NCBI GenBank assembly: GCA_014529385.2
Contig: CM043949.1
Location: 150,284,428 to 150,348,427, forward strand
From: Adiantum capillus-veneris
Taxonomy: Eukaryota; Streptophyta; Polypodiopsida; Polypodiales; Pteridaceae
Direction: 5' to 3'
Length of the DNA: 64,000 nucleotides
Within the stretch, counting starts at the first letter, position 1. Every line of letters begins with the position of its first letter. Below, one piece after another: positions 55,641 to 64,000 of this stretch. Made by a program: the position numbers and the translations under genes. The notes under the pieces were generated by a model. That model did no database searches and was not told the origin of the DNA. It saw only the letters and a program-made list of their open reading frames with translations.

Positions 55641-55928
55641 TAGAGCAAAATGTCCACCACATGCGCCTTCATGATTCTCTTTCAACACTCTATAAAGCTC
55701 CTCCCGCCAAGGTACACGTCTCAACACGAGATCGGCCCCTTTCATTTATAAGACATCACCAATCAATTTGTACCTGTATGCTCTATGCACAAAACCATAC
55801 TTCTTAGACTTCTGAATCTCCTTTGGAATGATTCCTGTTAGCAAAAACTCCTCTTCTTGAGCCAAACTTTCTCGGCCATGATAAAGAGGTAAAGTGGTCC
55901 TCAACACAAATAGCTCCCCAATCATGCC

Positions 55929-56480
55929 TTAAGCTGCTTCATGTGCCTCTCCATTTAGAGCACGTTCAATGTGTCTGATGCTCCATGCTTCGAACTTTTT
56001 TAACAGGCCTTTAATTCTGAAGCACATTTCCTTCAATGAGGTGTTCTTGTTCTTCCACACACCCAGCACTTGCTTTACCACTAACAAGGCATCACCTTTT
56101 ATGCTCAACCTTCGAACCCCATGCTTCAAACAAATGTGTAATCCGGCTTCCAGAGTAGCATATTCAGCCTCATTGTTACTATGAGCATCCAATTTGAACC
56201 CTCTCTTGCATACTAGCTTCCTCTCTGGATCATAAAGTGCTATACCCCCTGAAGCTGCATCATGGCTCTTTCTATATGAACCATCAAAGAACAACACATG
56301 TGCATTGCTGATCTGTGGCACTTCTTCAACTACCTTTCTCACCACCTCTTCCTTAACAATAAGGGGATTCTCCTTGTAGGTCAACAAATCAGCTAGGGTA
56401 GCCCTTGTACTATCTTCCACTAGAAAAGAGAACTCAAACTCTTGCAGCTCAATTACCCATCTCTTCACCACATTTGACAT
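55929..56480 (-). pseudogene. D second (archaeal-type) RNase H
   Basis: Open for 183 codons, starting with the tail of the first RNase H (VVKRWVIELQEFEFSFLVED). It then has HVLFFDGSYRKSHDAASGG, NNEAEYATLEAGLHICL, IKGDALLVVKQVLGVW and IRHIERALNGEAHEAA. The catalytic acidic residues (FFDGS, NNEAEY, KGD) are present. This extra RNase H between the Ty3 RNase H and integrase is diagnostic of Tat elements. A stop at 55927-55929 separates it from integrase. Confidence 0.9.
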
Positions 56481-56498
56481 GTTAGTGTCATTAATTAA

Positions 56499-57973
56499 CT
56501 ATTGCAAAAATGCATAACTTGTCAAGAAAACAAAAGGTCGTGCTAGCAAGTAATGAAGAAATCGTCGACAAGCAAATATTACACTAGCCATCACTAGCTC
56601 TACTTCCGAGAACTTTCTCTCCGCTACCAACTTCACTCGGCTTGCACAATACACTGGCCTCATATAATGGCTGCCCTTCCCCTTTTGCAATAGCATGGCT
56701 CCAATGGCATCATCCCCTACTGAGGGATTTACATAAAAAACTTTCTCCCCATCAGGAGCCTGCATGGTTGACAACCCCCCTAACACCTCTTTCACCTCTT
56801 GAAACACTTCTTCACACTTGTCATCCCATTGCAATGGATCATGCTTTGCCACTTGTTGTAATGGATAAAGAATCTAAGAAGACAATGGAATAAACCTTGC
56901 CATGTACTTCACTTTGTGTATAAAGGTTGCCAATTGCTTCATACTCATAGGTGATGGAAGAAGAATAATAGACTAAACCTTGTCTCGATCAGCCTCAATG
57001 CCATTTTCCGACACCATGTGGCCCAATAACTTCACCCTTGGCTGCGCTAGATGACATTTCTTTGGATTTAGTTGTCATCCACATTCATCATATCGAGCAA
57101 TACCATCTGCAGCTTCTCATGGTGTTCAACCCTACTGCTATAAACACAGAAGTCATCCATAAAAGCTTTAACACAACTACCAATGAATGGTTCCAACACC
57201 CAATTTGCTCTCTCTTGATAGAAGGAAGGTCCATTTGACAACCCACATGGCAATACTGTGTAGCAATAGCAGCCCCATGGCGTAATTAAAGTGGTCTTTG
57301 TGTGGTCTTTAAGAGAAATCTTCAATTGAAAATAGCCTGAAAAACCATCACACACACTGTACCTCTCATAACCTGCCACTGAATCCAAGATCTGATCGAT
57401 GAATGGAAGAGGATATGGGTTCTTCTTAGTGGCTAAGTTTAAGGGTTTAAAATCTACACAAATTCTCCACTTTCCATCCTTCTTTGGACTGACTACAACT
57501 GGACTCACCCATTTTGTAGTCTCCACAGGGACTATGAACCCTGCCTTCAATAACTTGTTCACCTCTTCTCGCAAGGCTTCCATTTTCTCTTGACCCATCC
57601 TTCTTAGCCTTTTCCGCACTGGCTTAGCACCTTCTTTGAGCTCTATATGCATCTCTTCGCCCTTGAACCCTCTGATCTCTTCATATGAAGTAATGAAAAA
57701 ATCAGGAAAACTAGCCAGCATGTGCAAATATATATCCTTCTCCATAGCTGAGAGGTCTCCACTCATCATTTGTGTCATCAATTCCTGCTTCTTTGACAAC
57801 TCAACCTTGGTTTGCATCAGCCCTTCAATCACTTCATAAGGCCCTTCACTTTCATCTTCAACCTCATTCGCAAATGCAACTAAACCAAACTCCTGGATTT
57901 CTTTGTCCATCAAAAGAAATGCAACATTAGCATCCTCATCACTGCTGGCTGGTAGTGCTATCACTGTCCTCAT
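56499..57973 (-). pseudogene. D reverse transcriptase and first RNase H
   Basis: RT is open from 57973 to 57068: RICVDFKPLNLATKKNPYP, CDGFSGYFQLKISLKDHTK, LPCGLSNGPSFYQERANW and catalytic FMDD (about 57150-57165). The thumb (56880-57067) is frame-broken by stops near 56977. The first RNase H (56852-56499) shows KVFYVNPSVGDDAIGAML, ERKFSEVELVMASVIFACRR and PFVFLTSYAFLQ, in which the typical E of EKE/ELA remains. RT activity is lost through frame interruptions rather than active-site change. Confidence 0.88.
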
Positions 57974-58788
57974 CTGTCACCGTGGAAGAGTCTTCATCAC
58001 TAGACTCATACTCATCTTCATAAAGCTCCTCTAATCGTTTCCTTGTGACCATATTATAAAGATTCTTGGTACATGTCTTTCCATAGAGGCTAATCGTACC
58101 ATGTCGCCAATCTTGAACATCTCCCACTGCACGTAACCATGGTCTGCCCAGTATAATAGGATATGCTCCCAACCCTGCTAGCCTCCACTTCGAAGCTCTT
58201 TACAACACCCAAGCACTTTACTTTTTGATGGTTTGCCAATCTGATCCGAAAACCTGACACCCCATCCATTGTGAGACCCATCTTCTCAACGCATGAGTGT
58301 GTTATGACACATATTTGGGCTCCGCCATACACATAACCTTGTCCCAAATTTTTTCTTTTATGCCACACATCTACTATTGGAAAAATGTCTGGTAGCTCAT
58401 CCATTGCCAACACCTTTACTGAACCTCTCTCTAGCTCTTTCTCCATTGGGTTAACCATCCTCTTCCACTGTCGCTTTAGCTTAGGCACCATCTCTATAAG
58501 CTACTCAAAAGTAACATCTGCCTTCCTGCTCGTCAGATCCTCCTTCAAGTCATAGCTTAATTGCCCATCCCCTAGTGGAAAATCTGAAACATGAAACTTT
58601 CGACGAGCTCTCCTTTTCCTCTTGGCCTTGACATCCTCGCCTTCATGGCTCTTTCCTTTCTTCTTACTAGGACCTAGGGCACTTCTTCCTTCCTTATCCT
58701 CTCTGGTCCTCTTCCCAATAGGCATCACTAATGTATCCTCTAGCTTTGATGCCTTCTCCAAGGTGACTACACTTAGCACTTTTGTCTT
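57974..58788 (-). pseudogene. D protease and Gag-protease linker
   Basis: The basic linker KRKRRARRKFHVSDFPLGDGQ is at about 58560-58620. The frame stops at TAG 58501 and resumes at 58491. The protease has VYGGAQICVITHSC: the catalytic Asp-Gly is changed to Tyr-Gly (B has VDGGAQ), so the active-site aspartate is lost. A deletion near 58180 joins FEVEAS to the tail (compare B, SLEVEAYDAKAVVDFHVM) and shifts the frame into YPIILGRPWLRAVG. Confidence 0.83.
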
Positions 58789-59823
58789 TCACTTTTCCTC
58801 TTGGGTTAATCCACTGGTTCCTTCATCTCCCTTAATTTCGATGCCATAATCATTCGACCTAGTTAGCACTTGTCTTGGCAATGGATACATGTCTCCCCCC
58901 ATCCTTGGTGGCTTATCACATTGTGGGCTAATGTGGCCCAACTCTCCACAATTGTAACATGTGGGCGTCTGCCTCCAAAACCTACCATTGCTTTGTACAA
59001 CACCATTCCTTGGTCTTTCTTCACCTCCTGGCTGATTTGCATACCTCCCTCGACCTCGATTATTTCCCACTTGACCTAGCATGTTTAGGCGGAGATTCTT
59101 CATTTAATCTACCACTTGCCTCATGTCTTGTCTTAGCCCATCATCTTGCACTGCTGTAGTGACCACTACTGGCATAATTTGAGGAGTAACAGAAAGCACT
59201 GGTTTATGATGAGCCCCTGTCATGCGACCTTGCGAAGAATCCATAGGCTGAAATTCATACCTCATGGGCAAAGACTCCACGCCTAACTGGCTCATTTTCC
59301 TCAGCTTCCACTCTTTGTTCCTTGCTACCTCTAGTGCATCTTCATATGTCCTAGGCTTCTTTAGCTCCACTCTCCAACGTATATTCTCCCAAAGACCAGC
59401 CAAGAACCTGCCCTTCTTCATCATGTCAGGCGGGGGTACCTGTGGTGCTAAGGCCTTGCACATTTGCTCCCATGCCAATGAAAACTTACGTATGTACGCA
59501 TCTACTGGCTCACCTTCCTTTTGCACCAAAGCCTGTACTTCTTGCCACACTTTGTCAGGATCTTCTATCTTCACAAACTCCACTTCCAACCCATGTCGTA
59601 AATTTTCCCAACTCAACCTTACAGATGGATCAACCACACGCAACTCCTCTTCAAATGCTTTAGACCAAACTCGTGCATCACTCTTCAAACAAATTTGGAG
59701 AAGACGTAACATCTGCGCAGGGTCATGAATCTAGTTGCTAATGCAGGCAACCTCCATCTTTTCCAAAAATTCTTCCACATCTTCATCACTTCTTCGATGA
59801 AACTCCGGGTAAGAGAAAGCCAT
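58789..59823 (-). pseudogene. D gag with the same three stops as B
   Basis: ATG at 59823 (MAFSYPEF). Stops are TAG 59731-59733 (codon 31), TAA 59104-59106 (codon 240) and TGA 58789-58791 (codon 345), at the identical codons seen in B. The capsid is 59712-59107 (RLSWENLRHGLEVEFVK, AYIRKFSLAWEQMCKAL, RFLAGLWENIRWRVELKK). The zinc knuckle CYNCGELGHISPQC is near 58945. No complete Gag can be made without suppression of three different stop codons. Confidence 0.9.
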
Positions 59824-59925
59824 GGCTACCCAAGTTATAATGCTGTGAGAACCCCTTCGAACACACGTACAAGAACCCAAAACATCTCACTACCCAATCC
59901 CTAGAAACTTCAATGAAGCTCAACT

Positions 59926-60168
59926 TTAGATAAGGACAAACACATGCACATCAAATGAGTTTTCATAGTTAATCATCGGAATGACAACAGGCAAAGGACA
60001 TTCCAAGATCTCTCGTAATCTTCTTGGCCCGAACATAAAGACTATGCGCTGCTGGAAAAAAATCTTCCTAGACACATGAACATTTATCTGGATTCTTTGA
60101 GTTAAATGAAATGGAGTGAATTGAGGGCCATTTTGATCATCCATTAAAGCCAACCATGCAGCTCCCAA
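59926..60168 (-). CDS. Leader small ORF of Y element D (80 aa)
   Basis: An 80-codon open frame ending 102 nt upstream of the gag ATG. It keeps all blocks of the family (QFTPFHLTQRIQINVHVSRK, RIVFMFGPRRLREIL, PVVIPMINY, SFDV). Aligned over 53 codons with the X small ORF 1 it shares 32 residues, 27 of them through different synonymous codons. It overlaps by 25 nt the end of another open frame (60350-60144: SLYFGFLLLYFWG, hydrophobic). The small ORF is free of stops although gag, protease and pol in the same element are not. Function unknown; a leader peptide controlling Gag translation, or a small accessory protein, are both possible. Confidence 0.68.
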   Translation of the reverse strand: MGAAWLALMDDQNGPQFTPFHLTQRIQINVHVSRKIFFQQRIVFMFGPRRLREILECPLPVVIPMINYENSFDVHVFVLI

Positions 60169-60891
60169 GAAGGCACACCTGACTTATCCTCTGATTTTGC
60201 CAAAATTTCAGCAGCATCAAAGCATAAATGGCTCAAAAGACCAAAAAACCAGCCATCACAACTCGGAAAAATTTTGGCAGAGTTTCCCCAGAAGTAGAGC
60301 AATAGGAACCCAAAATATAGACTGTATATGTATGCATAAATTGTCAACAATAGAACCCGAGCATCAAATAGAACTCACTAGTACATAGCCTATGGCGAGG
60401 TCACGAAAAGGGTGCTCCAGCTACCTGTATCACCGAAAGGATCTCCACATTTGAGAATCCCCCAGCTCAATAAAACCTCATGCTATCGATCCTCACACGA
60501 AGGCTAATGCAAATCGCGTATAGTCAAGTCTCAGAAATGACTATCTTCCAGACCAAGTCTCAGAAATGGTTGGGACTGCCAAATAAAACCCAAGTATGGC
60601 TCCACAAAGGCGAACAATGGCAGTTTCCACAAGTAACGTACAATCCAACAGACAATGCGCTCAAACAGGCGCGAAGTAATGCATACCCACAACAACTGCA
60701 AGTGACACCACTGCTAGTATATCACTATACTCCAGCTACCTGTACCTGTGTCAATCACCTATACCTGTCCCTGTAACCTGCAACCTGTAACCTATAACCT
60801 GTAGTCTGCAACCTGTAATCCCGAATCTCAAAGCTTGAAGCTCGAAGCAAAAGGTACTCGAAGAATATCCTCCGTGGGGGCGCCAAAAGAA
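60169..60891 (-). other. D 5' leader with CCTGTAACCTG repeats and primer-binding site
   Basis: The primer site TGGCGCCCCCACGG on the element strand occupies about 60872-60885, six bases from LTR6. Short tandem CCTGTAACCTG-like units lie at 60735-60822 and recur in B and the outer element. An overlapping hydrophobic open frame (60350-60144) is conserved in B but frame-shifted in the outer element. Confidence 0.75.
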
Positions 60892-62038
60892 TGTGAGCGG
60901 GAGGAAAACACACACAGCGCCTCTATAATGACCCGACACACACTCTTGGAATGATACACACACACACTAGGGGGCACCACTCGGCTTACACAAGACACCT
61001 GGCCGAGACAGGGAACACACCTATGGAGTGAGAGGAGAGAGACGATTCGTTTACCCACTCCACACAGAGAGATACACATACACACACACACACCCAAAAA
61101 ACTCAGATCAAAAGGGGAGAATTTCTGATATTTAGATACAAATGAGCTTGGGCCAACACCAATGGGGAAAATAGCTCACACAATATGGGTAAAATAAGCC
61201 AGATACAATTACAAACTGGAGAAGAAGCTTCGCTCATAGGAGAAACTTACACAGCCAAAACAGAAAAAAAACAGTGAGGAATTTGGAAAAATAGACAGCA
61301 CCATCGCATCCGGAACGGCCCAAAACCCCAGTCTACAATGTCAAAGTGCTCAAATCCGACCTCGGATGAGCAGTTTACGGCCAAAACAGGCTCCAAAAAC
61401 CCCAAAAACACAGTTGCGGCTGTTCCTCCTCTTCTCTCCACGTTTTTTCTGGTCTTCTCTCAGTTTTTTCAGTTTCCACACTTAGCTTTATTATTTGGGC
61501 ACCCTTGGCCTTTTAGATGACCTCAAACGGACCCCGAACAAGCCAAAACCTGACCTCGCAGTGCATAGTTGTCGCCTTTTTGCATCATCCGCATACCTGG
61601 CACTCAGTTTTTCCCGATAATGCATCCTGCAACCACGTGAAGTGGCCCCAAAAATTGGTCCTCATGATGACCTTTCTGCATAAGTATCACAAGAAAACAC
61701 CCACGTCGTGTCCGTACTTCTCCGCGTGCAAGTATTGACCCCGTTTGACCTCCTGACGCCACTCGATGCCATCTAACGCACCTGCTTACCTCATGTCGTC
61801 GGCCCCCGGATAGATTCCTTGAGAAGTTTTACGCGCTACCAGCTTCTCTTTATTGTAGAAAAAACACACTAGTACTGATAATATTGAAAATTGCTGCACT
61901 ATGTACACCCTGTCCTACCTGTACACACGTGGGCCCCACATAACCACCTGGCTATGGAAATTGGGCAATCCTTTATTCGATGCACCATGCATGTGTATGT
62001 ACATATGCGTAATCCATTGCTCCAAAAAACTCCTGACA
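60892..62038 (-). repeat. D 5' LTR (LTR6)
   Basis: TGTGAGCGGGAGG...CTCCTGACA, 1147 bp. It pairs with LTR5 and is followed by the ACGC duplication. Confidence 0.93.
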
Positions 62039-63637
62039 ACGCCAAGCTAAGGTATCGCAAAGGCCGATACAATTTAGTGGCAGACGCTCTAAGTCGGATG
62101 CAAGCGATCAATTGGCTCTTGTTCACGGAACTTCATGGTGAATTTTTAGATTCTCTCAAGGGAAAATATGAGCAGGATGAAGCATATTTTAAAGTGTGAA
62201 GCCATGTTTAAAAGAGGGATCCTTCTCACTCCAATGATGGTAGTGTACAGTTAACCTCCACACCTAGTTCTTCTTTATCAAGTGATGAACTACAGCGATG
62301 GAAGCATTTTACCATTGACAATGGGTACCTACTCCACAAGGGGAGAGTTTGTGTATCGATGGACACAAACATTCAGCACCAAATTCTTTATGGATGCCAT
62401 GATAGTCCAAGTGCAGGTACTCGGGGATTAGAAAAACTTATGCTCTCATACGAGGATAGTTTTACTAGCCAGGCCTACATGGCTTTGTTCAAGCTTATGT
62501 GTTGCACTACCAAAAATGTCAAGTTAACAAGGCAGAGCACCTGAAAGTAGGAGGACTCTTACATCATTTGGAGATTCCCAATGGAAAATGGAAAAGCATC
62601 TCGATGGATTTTATTGTAGGTTTACAACCATTGTACAACGTCATGACTCAGTATGGGGTGGTCGTAGACAGGTTGACGAACCTATGTAAGTTTATGTATT
62701 CCGACCAAATCAATGGTTAAGACACAAGAACTAGCCAAGTTATTTGTGGACAATCTATACAAATTGTATGGTTTGCCAAGTAATATTGTTAGTGACTGTG
62801 ATCCCAAGCTTAACAACCACTTTTGGAGAGCTGTATTTAAACGATTGGGTACACAACTAAACCTCAGTACACCTGATCATCCACAAACGGATGATGAGCA
62901 TACGTCAGCAAAAAATAGTTAAACTAGGAAGAATACTTACCTATTCTCGAGTTTGCCTACAGTAGTGCTAAGCATGTCACAATAGGTTTTAGTCCTTTCA
63001 TGCTCATGTACGGGTTTCAACCTAGGTCACCAGTTACGGTGGGGTTGGCAACCGAAAAACTCCAACAGGTCAAGGATTTTATCCATGGCCACATGGATAT
63101 GCTGAAACTTGCTCATCTGAATGTTCTGCAAGCACAAGATCTGTATAAGAAGTATGCTGATGAGAAACGTTGGCAAGTTACCTTCGAAGAAGGGGCGGAA
63201 GTATTTTTACGTGTGCAAGAACATTCAGAAAGTCTGAAAACTGGATCGACACCTAAATTATCTCCCCGATATTATGGACCTCTAAAAATACTCAAGCGAG
63301 TAGGTGATCGTGCCTACAAATTATTACTACCTTCACATTCTCGCATTCATCTGGTGTTTCATGTAAGCCGTTTACGTAAGCAGTTACATGGGGATGACAA
63401 TGTCATTGACAAACAAGTTTTGGTTGATTTCATTGAACCTCCTACCCTACCGCACGAACCTGAACGTGTTCTTGATTATCATGAGTTGCGTACACATCAT
63501 CACGTACTTTAACAAGCCTTAATCAAGTGAAAAGATCGACCTGAATAAGGTGACACTTGGGAAAACATTAGTGTTCTTAAGAATAAGTTCCCCACTTTTG
63601 TCTTCGAGGACGAAAACTCTTCTTAAGGGGGGAGTAA
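62039..63637 (+). pseudogene. Chromovirus E2 pol 3' half: RNase H end, integrase, chromodomain, PPT
   Basis: It begins in RNase H (KLRYRKGRYNLVADALSRM). Integrase fragments in shifting frames are SMDFIVGLQPLYN (first Asp), LPSNIVSDCDPKLNNHFW (second Asp, usual DRDPKF) and HPQTDDEHTS (where HPQTDGQTER would carry the Glu). The C-terminal part is open at 63000-63512: MYGFQPRSPV, LSPRYYGPLKILKRVGDRAY, HLVFHVSRLRK. A chromodomain follows (PERVLDYHE ... LIK-stop-KDRPE-stop-GDTWENISVLKNKFP), broken by stops. The polypurine tract AAGGGGGGAGTAA is at 63625-63637. It marks the element as a chromovirus; it is inactive. Confidence 0.88.
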
Positions 63638-63805
63638 TGTCAGGACACCGGCAAGGCTGGACTTGACAAGGGCAGGTCCGGGCTAGGCGGTGTGGAACAA
63701 GGAGTCCAACTAGGGAAAAGGGCCAGGGGTTTGCCTATATAATGGGTGGCTGGGTGGTGGACTGTTGGGTGGTGGACTGTCAGTCTCTAGCTTCCCTTGT
63801 CTTAC
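63638..63805 (+). repeat. Chromovirus E2 3' LTR (start; right end uncertain)
   Basis: It starts TGTCAGGACACCGG after the polypurine tract, with a TATA box CTATATAAT at 63734-63742. TCTTACA at 63799-63805 matches the end of the 172-bp LTRs, but the following 63806-64000 lacks a primer site and may be a longer LTR variant or flank. No gene is seen there; the reverse open frame is not credible. Confidence 0.75.
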
Positions 63806-64000
63806 ATAATCAACTTTTGTGTCTATTGTGTGCTTTGACTGTGTGACTGAGAAAAGGAGAGAGAGAGTGTGAGGTTTTATCTCTTCTCTTCTCACAGTAC
63901 GGAGCAACCATTGCAAAGGAAACACCTCTAGTGACTTAGCAACAACAAGGACTATGCACCAATGCCAAACTTATGAGTTTTTTGTTTTGTCATGGGGCGA

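Larger units (their letters stand above)
53334..62038 (-). mobile_element. Complete family Y (Tat-like Ty3) element D, inserted in chromovirus E2
   Basis: 8705 bp with two LTRs (53334-54478 and 60892-62038), primer site, leader small ORF, gag, protease, RT, RNase H, second RNase H and integrase. The target duplication is 4 bp, ACGC (53330-53333 / 62039-62042). Removing D restores the reading order of the chromovirus RNase H. All domains are present but interrupted by stops, so the element is structurally complete and coding-defective. Confidence 0.93.

Noticed and set aside
60720-60822. Telomere-like CCTGTAACC repeats
   Set aside because: The unit is not the plant telomere heptamer and the location is a retrotransposon leader.
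61247-61520. Overlapping 60- and 64-codon frames found in every Y LTR
   Set aside because: They are conserved only as far as the LTR DNA is conserved, lie on both strands, and show no synonymous bias that I could see.
1-64000. CRISPR array, tRNA, rRNA, bacterial-type operons
   Set aside because: No regularly spaced direct repeats with unique spacers and no tRNA or rRNA signatures were seen; the sequence is eukaryotic repeat DNA.

Overview
The window reads as a transposable-element-dense stretch of nuclear DNA from a land plant with a large, repeat-rich genome. The evidence is plant-type Ty3/gypsy lineages (a Tat-like family with two RNase H domains and a chromodomain family with an initiator-Met tRNA primer site), a CACTA/EnSpm transposon, long CA and GA microsatellites and GT-AG introns. 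I cannot place it below 'embryophyte'; a fern, lycophyte or gymnosperm is possible but unproven. I found no convincing host gene, tRNA, rRNA or CRISPR array.

Layout. 1-5896: decayed plus-strand Ty3 element X1 with a truncated 3' LTR. 5898-7028 and 22395-24475: two tandem copies of an unclassified ~1.6 kb repeat (Z); the first is split by a Tat-like element (family Y). 7029-22394: that outer Y element, itself split inside its protease gene by a second, internally deleted Y element (B, 12087-18684). 24476-25475: GA-rich satellite. 25750-29103: minus-strand CACTA TNP2 transposase pseudogene. 29363-29413: array of 12-bp repeats. 29569-30337: solo LTR with a perfect 5-bp target duplication. 30998-42184: plus-strand TNPA-like gene split by a nearly complete X element (31420-41456). 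42528-42758: CACTA right end. 43660-51584: ~2.5 kb inverted repeat around chromovirus debris. 51585-52721: inverted Y LTR. 53003-63805: chromovirus fragments, one split by a complete but inactive Y element (D, 53334-62038).

Most notable observation. A small open reading frame of 70-80 codons lies upstream of gag in both Ty3 families: in the untranslated leader of Y (three copies) and in the R-U5 part of the X LTR. In X it is tandemly duplicated, with an ATGA stop/start overlap. Over 53 aligned codons the Y and X peptides share 32 residues, and 27 of those 32 use different synonymous codons. That pattern indicates protein-level selection rather than copied DNA. I do not recognise this peptide family.

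Other solid results: two independently inserted Y elements (B and D) share the same three in-frame gag stops at codons 31, 240 and 345, which implies trans-mobilisation of a defective lineage. Two clean insertions (X and D) and two degraded ones (outer Y, B) all fit 4-bp target duplications. The CACTA subterminal repeats have a 12-bp period.
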